Of a stretch of 5,703 bases of DNA, positions 1 through 5,411 are shown piece after piece. The stretch lies in assembly GCA_018260285.1 (NCBI GenBank), contig JAGLBH010000065.1, forward strand, positions 3,021 through 8,723, given 5' to 3'. The position numbers were made by a program, and so were the translations under genes. Positions within the stretch are counted from its first letter, which is position 1; each line of letters opens with the position of its first letter. Under the pieces are notes generated by a model. It had not been told where the DNA came from and made no database searches. It was given only the letters and a program-made list of their open reading frames with translations. Source of the stretch: Arthrobacter sp. Its GTDB lineage: Bacteria > Actinomycetota > Actinomycetes > Actinomycetales > Micrococcaceae.

Positions 1-211
1 GACCCGGAAGAACCCGGTTCTCCGTCAGGTAGATGAACCACTCCACCTCGACGTGGATGCGGTCACGGTTGAGCGCGGCTTCCGAGAGGTGGTCGACGAG
101 CGGGGCCGTCTGCGCGCGGTAGCGGCCGTCCAGCGGGCCGAGGGCGATGCCGGAGTCTGCGAGGGACGTGCGGCCGTCAGCAAGAACGGTGTCAGTGGTG
201 TTGTGAGCCAT
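1..211 (-). CDS. purB: Adenylosuccinate lyase, N-terminal 70 codons (partial, continues past left edge)
   Basis: PurB removes fumarate from SAICAR and from adenylosuccinate, so it acts twice in cytosolic purine synthesis. Reading the minus strand from the ATG at 211 gives an open frame to the window edge. After about 20 poorly conserved residues it shows LGPLDGRY, then SEAALNRDRIHVEVEWFIYL, the characteristic N-terminal block of bacterial PurB (LSPLDGRY ... SEfaLiryRvxVEvxW). The active-site signature near the C-terminus lies outside the window. The start is not ideal. The only nearby purine-rich stretch is a weak AAAGAA, while a good GGAGG sits 17 nt upstream, better placed for an out-of-frame ATG. 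I keep 211 because it is the first ATG in the PurB frame. It is transcribed divergently from the gene pair to its right. The family call is secure; the exact start is moderately sure. Confidence 0.9.
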   Translation of the reverse strand, partial: MAHNTTDTVLADGRTSLADSGIALGPLDGRYRAQTAPLVDHLSEAALNRDRIHVEVEWFIYLTENRVLPG

Positions 212-261
212 GCGTCCATTCTTTCACGCCTCCGCCCGGCGGTTTCGGGGCCGCCGGCGAA

Positions 262-309
262 CGTGGATAACTTTCTCGCCGAGTTGTCCACGTATGGCAC
301 TTGTCCACA
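262..309. promoter_or_regulatory. Cluster of three DnaA-box-like 9-mers in the purB divergent intergenic region
   Basis: Three matches to the DnaA box lie within 48 bp: TTATCCACG on the minus strand (262-270), TTGTCCACG on the plus strand (284-292) and TTGTCCACA on the plus strand (301-309). The last is an exact copy of the box preferred in high-GC Gram-positives such as Streptomyces and Micrococcus; the others differ at one or two positions. The first two also form a 10-bp inverted repeat with one mismatch (262-271 against 283-292), centred on an 11-nt spacer. The cluster lies between the purB start and the start at 393, where DnaA could act on either promoter or be titrated. The rest of 212-392 shows no convincing -35/-10 pair; TACAGT at 333-338 is a possible -10 for the rightward genes with no good -35. 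Binding is inferred from motif match only. Confidence 0.6.
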
Positions 310-379
310 GGCGGCGGCGTCGTCGTTCTCTCTACAGTGAGGGGACTGCCGCGCGGAGGGCTCGTGCGGAGGAGCGACG

Positions 380-386
380 AAGGGGG
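380..386 (+). promoter_or_regulatory. Ribosome binding site deciding the start at 393
   Basis: AAGGGGG lies 6 nt upstream of the ATG at 393. This supports that start over the in-frame ATG at 210, which would add 61 Arg-rich residues translated through the DnaA-box region and overlap the purB start codon. Confidence 0.6.
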
Positions 387-392
387 CTGACG

Positions 393-650
393 ATGGTGCC
401 GACACTGACCGCAGCGGAGATCTCCCGGTGGGGAGAGCACGCGGAGATGACTCGAGCCGTTCTGGAGGACATCACCCGGGCGGAGTGGACGTCCCCCGCG
501 GCCGAGCGCATGCGTGAGAGGGTCGCGGGCTGCAGGGCGGTCCTCGGCCGGCTGGAGGACGCGATCGACCGGGCGAAGGCCCTCGCGGCCACCCTGCAGG
601 AGGCTCTCCGCCAGGCCGAGCACCGGATGGCGAGAGGGGAGGGGCTGTGA
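393..650 (+). CDS. Small helical WXG100-like protein, probable partner of the downstream hydrolase
   Basis: An 85-residue, highly charged, predicted all-helical protein with no signal peptide or membrane segment. Two helices can be drawn (about 6-30 and 34-80), joined by a turn with W32-T33-S34 followed by PAAERMRERV. This resembles the actinobacterial WXG100/ESX turn, Trp-x-Gly/Ser followed by an Ala-rich helix start, although the Gly is replaced by Ser. Length is slightly below the roughly 100 residues usual for WXG100 proteins. A single Cys is at 47. The stop overlaps the next gene's start in a GTGA arrangement, so the two are probably translationally coupled and made in matched amounts, as for ESX-type heterodimers and the small partners encoded before LXG-type substrates. 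Partnering and type VII export are inference. It could instead be an unrelated coiled-coil protein, since the family match is weak at sequence level. Confidence 0.7.
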   Translation: MVPTLTAAEISRWGEHAEMTRAVLEDITRAEWTSPAAERMRERVAGCRAVLGRLEDAIDRAKALAATLQEALRQAEHRMARGEGL

Positions 651-2038
651 GCGGGGTCGAGGTGAGCTTCCGGTGGAGCGAGTTCGCCCGCCTCGTCGAG
701 CGGTACAGCAGCGCGGTGGAAGAGCTCGGGCCCATGGTCTACCGGAGCCGGGAGGCGGCGGAGTTCATGCTGGAGAGGATCCACCCCGATCCGGAGGTGA
801 GGCAGGTGGCCTCCCACTTCGCGAGGGCCCTGGGGGAGCTGGCGGGGCAGGCGGACGGGCTGAGCAGGGAGCTTGACCTGCTCGCAGAGCGGGTGGGCCA
901 GGCGGGGGCGTCCTACCTGGAGATGGAGGAGAGCGTGACCCTCCGCGGCCTGCTGGACGGCTCGCTCACGAAGGACGAGCTGCAGCGGATTCTGGCCTCG
1001 GCGGACTCGCCCCCGGGGCAGATGCTTCTGGGCGCAGCGGGCTTCGGGACGCCTGCGCTCCTCCTGGCCCATCTTCTCAAGAGCGGGCGGAAGCCGGGAG
1101 ACGCGGGGATTCTCAGCGGGGGGATGGGCGCGGTGCTCCAGGCGGCGGGGTTCCGGCAGAGGCAGCGGCCCGTGGAGGTGAAGTCCTCCAAGCCCGCCCG
1201 CCCGCACCGCCGACGCCTGGATGAGGGAGCCGCCGCCTATCTGCACGAGGGGCTCGAGATCGCCAAGGAGGAGGCCCGCCCCTGGGAGGCCCAGGAGAGG
1301 AGCGCTGCGGTGGTCGAGCGCCTCCGGCAGGAGGGGGCCCCGGACGTGCTGGTCGTCTATCTGCCGGGCTCTGCGGACCTCACGGATCTCGCCTCGAACA
1401 ACCCCAACGGGGTGATCGGGCTCGGGGACGCCCTGTACGGCCGGTCCGCTGCGATGAGGAGCGGGGTGGAAGAGGCCCTCCAGCAGGCGGGCCACCGCCC
1501 GGGGGAGCCCGTAGTGCTCGCCGGCCACAGCCAGGGAGGGATGCACGCCGCGAATCTCGGGGCGGACCCTGAGTTCGTCTCGCGATACTCCGTGCGGGCC
1601 GTCTACACGGAGGGCTCACCGGTGGGGGCCACCGCGCTGGACCCGCGGGTGCTCGGGGTCCACGTGGAGAACCTGGGCGACTCCGTTCCCGCGCTGGAGG
1701 GCCAGGACAACCCCCGCGGCACCCAGCGGACCACCCTCACCGCCCCGATCGACTACCCCGACGCCGGCCATGCCCCGGGCATGCCGCCCGAGCACGCCCT
1801 CTCGGAGTACGGGCGCGCGGCCCAGCACATGGACCTCCGGACGGGGAGCCTGGCCGAGCAGTCCGCCAAGCTCCGGCTCGCCTCTCTCCTGGAGGGCGAC
1901 GGCGGGGGCGGCACGGGGTCTGGGCGGCCTGCGCCGCTCACGGCCTTCGAGATCGGGCAGAAGAGGGACGCGCCGCCGCCCCATGAGTCCTGGTCCTGGG
2001 GAGGGGGCGGCTCGGCCCGTAATTCCCGGGGGAATTGA
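647..2038 (+). CDS. Helical N-terminal domain fused to alpha/beta-hydrolase (predicted lipase/esterase), candidate type VII-secreted protein
   Basis: A 463-residue protein starting at GTG 647, four bases inside the previous gene, with a GGGGAGGGG purine stretch just upstream. Residues 6-95 are charged and helical with a turn near I45-HPDPE, ending in Y90-LEM-E94, which fits the YxxxD/E type VII export motif. Residues 125-144 form an uninterrupted hydrophobic Ala/Gly/Leu segment. A basic, Pro-containing linker (about 175-190) precedes the alpha/beta-hydrolase domain (about 232-415). That domain has VLVVYLPGS (strand and oxyanion region), nucleophile elbow G293-H-S295-Q-G-G, Asp345 in ENLGD as the likely acid, and His383 or His394 as the likely base. 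The tail (418-463) is Gly/Pro-rich and probably disordered. There is no Sec signal. The hydrolase fold is well supported; lipid specificity and secretion are inferred. WXG-like domains fused to alpha/beta-hydrolases (for example DUF1023, which has GHSYGS) are known in actinobacteria, but this elbow differs. Confidence 0.8.
   Translation: MSGVEVSFRWSEFARLVERYSSAVEELGPMVYRSREAAEFMLERIHPDPEVRQVASHFARALGELAGQADGLSRELDLLAERVGQAGASYLEMEESVTLRGLLDGSLTKDELQRILASADSPPGQMLLGAAGFGTPALLLAHLLKSGRKPGDAGILSGGMGAVLQAAGFRQRQRPVEVKSSKPARPHRRRLDEGAAAYLHEGLEIAKEEARPWEAQERSAAVVERLRQEGAPDVLVVYLPGSADLTDLASNNPNGVIGLGDALYGRSAAMRSGVEEALQQAGHRPGEPVVLAGHSQGGMHAANLGADPEFVSRYSVRAVYTEGSPVGATALDPRVLGVHVENLGDSVPALEGQDNPRGTQRTTLTAPIDYPDAGHAPGMPPEHALSEYGRAAQHMDLRTGSLAEQSAKLRLASLLEGDGGGGTGSGRPAPLTAFEIGQKRDAPPPHESWSWGGGGSARNSRGN
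2021..2036. repeat. 16-bp perfect palindrome-like inverted repeat at the end of the hydrolase gene
   Basis: AATTCCC (2021-2027) and GGGAATT (2030-2036) are perfect inverted copies around a GG centre. As a hairpin this is a 6-bp stem with a 4-nt loop. It runs into the hydrolase stop codon (2036-2038) and lies about 40 bp before the aminotransferase start. No T-run follows, so it is a poor intrinsic terminator; an operator-like site is equally possible. It stands out because its AATT ends are rare in this sequence, but it may be chance. Confidence 0.35.
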
Positions 2039-2077
2039 CCTCTAGACAGGATGAGCCAGGTGGATAGGGTGAGAGGT

Positions 2078-3202
2078 ATGAACGAATCACTGAAGAACGC
2101 GCGCTCGCGCTCCGTGCTGGGCCGCCTGCCCGAGTACAAGGCCGGGAAGGCGCCCGCCCAGGTGCCGGGGCTGACCAGCTACAAGCTTTCCTCCAACGAG
2201 AACCCGCTGCCGCCGCTGCCAGCGGTCTCCGAGGCCATCGCCGCTGAGACGGCCGTCAACCGCTACCCGGACCCGGCGACAGTCCAGCTGCGGCAGGCTA
2301 TCGCCCAGGCCTTCGGCATCAGCGCGGAGGACATCGTTCCAGGGCAGGGCTCGCTCGGCGCGCTCAACCAGATCCTCGCCGCCTTTGCCGGGCAGGAGCC
2401 GGGCCAGCCTGCGGACGAGGTGATCTTCGCCTGGCGCTCCTTCGAGGCCTACCCGATCAGCGTCACCCTGGCCGGGGCCACCCCCGTCCCCGTGCCCAAC
2501 GCGGCCGACGGCTCCCACGACTTCGAGGCGATGCTCGCCGCGATCACCGAGCAGACGCGGGTCATTCTGCTCTGCACGCCGAACAACCCGACGGGCCCGG
2601 CGATGACGCACCAGCAGGTCGAGGACTTCCTGGCGCGCGTTCCGGAGGACATCGTGGTGGTTCTCGACGAGGCCTACATCGAGTTCGTCCGCCTGGAGGG
2701 CGCGGTGGACGGCATTCGCCTCTACCAGGAGCACCCGAACGTGATCGTGCTCCGCACCTTCTCCAAAGCCCATGGGCTCGCCGGGCTGCGGGTGGGGTAC
2801 TCCCTCCAGGGGCCAGCGCTCACGCCAGCCGTGCGCGCGGCTGCGGTGCCCTTCGCCGTGACCCGCATGGCGGAGGCTGCGGCAACGGTGTCCCTGGCGC
2901 GCCTGCCCGAGGTGCTGGAGCGCGTGGAGCAGCTCGTGCAGGAGCGGACCCGGGTGGTCGAGGGGCTCAAGAAGATCGGCTGGGAGGTCCCGGAGACGCA
3001 CGCGAACTTCGTGTGGCTGGACTTCTCCGGGGCCGAGCAGGATGCGGCTGAGTTCGCGGAGGCGGCTTCCGGCGTCGCCCTCTCGGTGAGGGCCTTCCCG
3101 GGCGAGGGAGTGCGCGTGAGCATCGGGGAGACCGAGGCGAACACGCGCTTCCTGGAGCTGTGCCGCACGTATCCCACGGCTCCCCAGCGGATTCGGCGCT
3201 GA
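2078..3202 (+). CDS. hisC: HisC-family PLP aminotransferase (histidinol-phosphate / aromatic amino acid transaminase, Pat-like)
   Basis: A 374-residue fold-type I PLP enzyme of normal HisC length. Visible landmarks are YKLSSNENP (35-43), NRYPDP (61-66), the NNPTG motif (169-173), D197 in VLDEAY binding the PLP pyridine nitrogen with Y200 near it, the Schiff-base lysine K230 in TFSKAHGLAGLR, and substrate-carboxylate R346 in EGVRVSIG. The block FAWRSFEAYP (117-126) is typical of the actinobacterial HisC2/Pat subgroup, some of which are aromatic amino acid transaminases rather than histidine enzymes. Substrate is therefore open: histidinol phosphate, phenylpyruvate or a related 2-oxoacid. I chose ATG 2078 because AGGG (2066-2069) lies 8 nt upstream; the in-frame ATG 2051 has no properly spaced site and would add nine atypical residues. 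No other his gene is in the window. The gene starts 39 nt after the hydrolase gene and may be read through from it. Confidence 0.92.
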   Translation: MNESLKNARSRSVLGRLPEYKAGKAPAQVPGLTSYKLSSNENPLPPLPAVSEAIAAETAVNRYPDPATVQLRQAIAQAFGISAEDIVPGQGSLGALNQILAAFAGQEPGQPADEVIFAWRSFEAYPISVTLAGATPVPVPNAADGSHDFEAMLAAITEQTRVILLCTPNNPTGPAMTHQQVEDFLARVPEDIVVVLDEAYIEFVRLEGAVDGIRLYQEHPNVIVLRTFSKAHGLAGLRVGYSLQGPALTPAVRAAAVPFAVTRMAEAAATVSLARLPEVLERVEQLVQERTRVVEGLKKIGWEVPETHANFVWLDFSGAEQDAAEFAEAASGVALSVRAFPGEGVRVSIGETEANTRFLELCRTYPTAPQRIRR

Positions 3203-3246
3203 TTTCCTCAGCAGGAATATGAGGAAGAAAGAATATATCTTCTTCG

Positions 3247-3273
3247 GTTCTTCTGCGGAACAATGGGAAGAAC
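3247..3273 (+). repeat. 7-bp perfect inverted repeat in the probable 5' leader of the E1alpha gene
   Basis: GTTCTTC and GAAGAAC flank a 13-nt spacer. The right arm ends 7 nt before the GAGGAG ribosome binding site at 3281. If transcription starts just upstream, as the possible -10 at 3234 would place it, this would be a hairpin in the mRNA leader; otherwise it could be a protein-binding dyad. Confidence 0.4.
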
Positions 3274-3280
3274 GATGACC

Positions 3281-3286
3281 GAGGAG
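3281..3286 (+). promoter_or_regulatory. Ribosome binding site deciding the E1alpha start at 3293
   Basis: GAGGAG lies 6 nt upstream of ATG 3293. Two earlier in-frame ATGs at 3263 and 3275 have only weak purine stretches upstream and fall inside the inverted-repeat region, so 3293 is preferred. Confidence 0.65.
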
Positions 3287-3292
3287 AGACGC

Positions 3293-4420
3293 ATGACGAG
3301 CGCCGCCGCGCAGACAGCCCCCATGCTGCAGTTTCTGGATCCTGCCGGGCGGCTTGCCGTCCCGGAGGGCTACGAAGAGGAGTTCGCCGCCCTGACCCCC
3401 GAGCTGCTGCTCAGGCTGCACCGGGACATGGCGGTGACGCGGCGCTTCGACTCAGAGGGCACCAGCCTCCAGCGGCAGGGCCACTTGGCCCTCTGGGTCC
3501 CTCTCCTCGGCCAGGAGGCCGCCCAGATCGGGATCGGCCACGCCATGCAGCCGCAGGACTACGCGTTCCCCACCTATCGGGAGCACGGCGTGGCCTACAC
3601 GCGCGGCATGGATGTGGCCGAGCTGTTCGACACCTTCCGCGGCGCCGCCCACTCCGGGCTCGATCCCCAGAAGCACAACTTCCACCACTACACGATGGTG
3701 CTCGCAGCCCAGTTGCCCCATGCCGTCGGGTACGCGATGGCGAGCGCGTGGGACGCCCAGCGGGCCGGTCAGAGTGTCCCCGGGCAGGCGACGGTCGCCT
3801 TCTTCGGGGACGGCTCGAGCAGCGAGGGCGACGCCCACGAGGCCATGGTCTTCGCCTCCTCCTACAAGGCGCCCGTCGTCTTCTTCAACCAGAACAACCA
3901 GTACGCCATCTCGGTGCCGCTGAGGGTCCAGACCCAGGTGCCCCTCGCAGACCGGGCCGCATCCTACGGATTCCCGGGGATTCGGGTGGACGGGAACGAC
4001 GTCGTCGCCACCTACCTGGCCTCATGCCGCGCGCTCAGGGACGCCCGTGAGGGCCGCGGGCCGAGCCTCATCGAGGCGTACACGTACCGCCTCTCGGCGC
4101 ACACCACGGCGGACGATCCCACCAAGTACCGCACGCGCGCGGAGGAGGACGAGTGGCGGGAGAAGGATCCGCTCGTGCGCTTCGAGGCCTACCTCCGTCG
4201 CGAGGGGATTCTCACCGACGAGGCCGCCCAGGCTGCTCGGGACGAGGGGGATCGCGTGGCCGCCCGCATCCGGGAGCACGTCCTCAGCGCCGCAGACCCC
4301 GTGCTCGCGGACTCCTTCCGCGTGGTCTACGGGGAGGAGCACCCGCTGGTCACCCAGGAGCTCGCCGAACACCGCGAGTACCAGGCCAGCTTCGAGGACG
4401 ACCACGGAAAGCAGGCCTGA
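3293..4420 (+). CDS. pdhA: 2-oxoacid dehydrogenase E1 component, alpha subunit (pyruvate or branched-chain 2-oxoacid dehydrogenase)
   Basis: The E1 alpha subunit (375 residues, normal length) binds thiamine diphosphate and, with E1beta, decarboxylates a 2-oxoacid and reductively acylates the lipoyl group of E2 in the cytosol. Landmarks are LGQEAAQIGIG (72-82), the FPTYREHG block (92-99), and the ThDP motif running from G172-D-G to N201-N202, which binds Mg-diphosphate. Next comes YRLSAHTTADDPTKYR (265-280), the conserved loop with His270 near the active site. Substrate is not fixed by these motifs. In many actinobacteria pyruvate is handled by a homodimeric AceE-type E1, and the M. tuberculosis genes named pdhABC were shown to form a branched-chain 2-oxoacid dehydrogenase, so bkdA is an equally good name. 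It leads an operon, with only 1 nt before the E1beta start and its own likely promoter in the AT-rich spacer upstream. Confidence 0.93.
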   Translation: MTSAAAQTAPMLQFLDPAGRLAVPEGYEEEFAALTPELLLRLHRDMAVTRRFDSEGTSLQRQGHLALWVPLLGQEAAQIGIGHAMQPQDYAFPTYREHGVAYTRGMDVAELFDTFRGAAHSGLDPQKHNFHHYTMVLAAQLPHAVGYAMASAWDAQRAGQSVPGQATVAFFGDGSSSEGDAHEAMVFASSYKAPVVFFNQNNQYAISVPLRVQTQVPLADRAASYGFPGIRVDGNDVVATYLASCRALRDAREGRGPSLIEAYTYRLSAHTTADDPTKYRTRAEEDEWREKDPLVRFEAYLRREGILTDEAAQAARDEGDRVAARIREHVLSAADPVLADSFRVVYGEEHPLVTQELAEHREYQASFEDDHGKQA

Positions 4421-4421
4421 C

Positions 4422-5402
4422 ATGGCAACCCAGACCATGACCATCGCCAAGGCGATCAACGCGGGCCTCCGGGCTCTGCTCGAGACGAATGAGAAGTCCC
4501 TGCTCATGGGCGAGGACATCGGGGCCCTCGGCGGGGTCTACCGGGTGACGGAGGGCCTGCAGAAGGACTTCGGGGCGGACAGGGTGCTGGACACGCCCCT
4601 CGCGGAGTCCGGGATCGTGGGGACAGCCATCGGCATGGCCATCCGCGGATACCGTCCCGTGTGCGAGATCCAGTTCGACGGCTTCGTGTTCCCCGCCTTC
4701 AACCAGATCACCACGCAGCTGGCCAAGTATCGCACCCGCAGCGCCGGGCGCTACGGGGCCCCGGTGGTCATCCGCATTCCCTACGGAGGCGGCATCGGGT
4801 CCATCGAGCATCACTCCGAGTCGCCCGAGGCGCTTTTCGCCCATACGGCGGGGCTGCGCATCATCACCCCGTCCACCCCGCAGGACGCCTACTGGATGAT
4901 CCAGCAGGCCGCCCACTGCGAGGACCCCGTGATCTTCTTCGAGCCGAAGCGCCGCTACTGGGTCAAGGGCGAGGTCAGCCTGGACCAGAATCCGGGGGAT
5001 CCCTTCTCGGCGGCGGTGGTGCGCGAGGGCACGGACGCGACGATCGTGGCCTACGGCCCCCTCGTGGCCACCGCCCTGGCCGCCGCCGAGGCTGCCCAGG
5101 AAGAAGGACGCAGCGTTGAGGTCATCGACCTGCGCTCGATCTCCCCCATCGACTTCGAGACCGTCATCGCCTCTGCCGTCAAGACGGGCCGCCTCATCGT
5201 GACCCACGAGGCTCCGACGTTCGGCGGGATCGGCGGGGAGATCGCCGCTCGCGTCACGGAGGCGGCCTTCCTCTCCCTCGAGGCGCCGGTGCTGCGCGTG
5301 GGCGGCTTCCACATGCCCTACCCCGTGGCCGCCGTGGAGGAGGAGTATCTGCCGGACGTGGACAAGCTCCTCACCGCCCTCGACCGCACCTTCAGCTACT
5401 AG
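4422..5402 (+). CDS. pdhB: 2-oxoacid dehydrogenase E1 component, beta subunit
   Basis: The E1 beta subunit is 326 residues, close to the usual length. It pairs with E1alpha in an alpha2beta2 heterotetramer and holds the aminopyrimidine half of ThDP. Landmarks are MGEDIGALGGVYRVTEGL (29-46), DTPLAESGIVGTAIG with E62 as the ThDP N1' glutamate, FDGFVFPAFNQI (85-96), and EHHSESPEA (129-137), where His131 matches the active-site histidine of the family. The C-terminal transketolase-type domain has VIDLRSISPID and VTHEAPTFGGIGGEIAA. The frame stays open upstream through the E1alpha gene, but homology begins only at MATQTMTIAKAIN, so ATG 4422 is the start, with GGAAAG (4406-4411) 10 nt ahead. Its TAG stop shares bases with the ribosome binding site of the next gene, so the two are probably coupled. 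Confidence 0.95.
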   Translation: MATQTMTIAKAINAGLRALLETNEKSLLMGEDIGALGGVYRVTEGLQKDFGADRVLDTPLAESGIVGTAIGMAIRGYRPVCEIQFDGFVFPAFNQITTQLAKYRTRSAGRYGAPVVIRIPYGGGIGSIEHHSESPEALFAHTAGLRIITPSTPQDAYWMIQQAAHCEDPVIFFEPKRRYWVKGEVSLDQNPGDPFSAAVVREGTDATIVAYGPLVATALAAAEAAQEEGRSVEVIDLRSISPIDFETVIASAVKTGRLIVTHEAPTFGGIGGEIAARVTEAAFLSLEAPVLRVGGFHMPYPVAAVEEEYLPDVDKLLTALDRTFSY

Positions 5403-5405
5403 GAG
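5401..5405 (+). promoter_or_regulatory. Ribosome binding site of the E2 gene, overlapping the E1beta stop codon
   Basis: AGGAG begins on the second base of the E1beta TAG stop (5400-5402) and lies 6 nt before the GTG at 5412. Ribosomes ending E1beta therefore finish on the initiation site of the E2 gene, which supports both the GTG start and coupled translation. Confidence 0.7.
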
Positions 5406-5411
5406 ACACCC

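Larger units (their letters stand above)
3203..3292 (+). promoter_or_regulatory. AT-rich leader/promoter region of the 2-oxoacid dehydrogenase operon with overlapping inverted repeats
   Basis: Between the aminotransferase stop and the E1alpha start, base composition drops sharply: about 41% GC over 3203-3275, against much higher values in the flanking genes. Three inverted repeats follow one another: TTCCTC/GAGGAA (3204-3209 with 3221-3226), GAAGAA/TTCTTC (3224-3229 with 3240-3245) and GTTCTTC/GAAGAAC (3247-3253 with 3267-3273). The first two share bases, so they cannot both form. TATATC at 3234-3239 is a possible -10 hexamer, but I see no good -35. None of the stems is followed by a T-run, so a terminator for the upstream gene is not evident. 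A promoter with operator or leader structure is the likeliest reading; the regulator is unknown. Confidence 0.5.

Noticed and set aside
210..392. Longer start (ATG 210) for the 85-residue gene
   Set aside because: The extra 61 residues are Arg-rich and unlike a folded domain, cross the DnaA-box cluster and overlap the purB start codon. ATG 393 has a well-spaced AAGGGGG.
332..1546. 404-codon open frame on the minus strand antisense to the hydrolase pair
   Set aside because: The translation is Pro/Arg/His-rich without motifs. Long antisense frames are expected in GC-rich genes, and the plus strand has recognisable domains.
3204..3226. Intrinsic terminator for the aminotransferase gene
   Set aside because: The TTCCTC/GAGGAA stem is only 6 bp with an 11-nt loop and is followed by purines, not a T-run.
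2087..3421. 444-codon minus-strand open frame antisense to the aminotransferase
   Set aside because: It is a shadow of a gene with clear PLP-enzyme motifs; its own translation is low-complexity and runs across the AT-rich spacer.
4047..4421. N-terminal extension of E1beta in the same frame
   Set aside because: It overlaps E1alpha, is Arg/Thr/Ser-rich, and homology to E1beta begins only at the ATG at 4422.
5357..5365. Further DnaA-box-like match (TTGTCCACG on the minus strand) inside E1beta
   Set aside because: It is isolated and explained by the codons for Asp-Val-Asp-Lys; unlike the purB cluster it is not grouped or intergenic.
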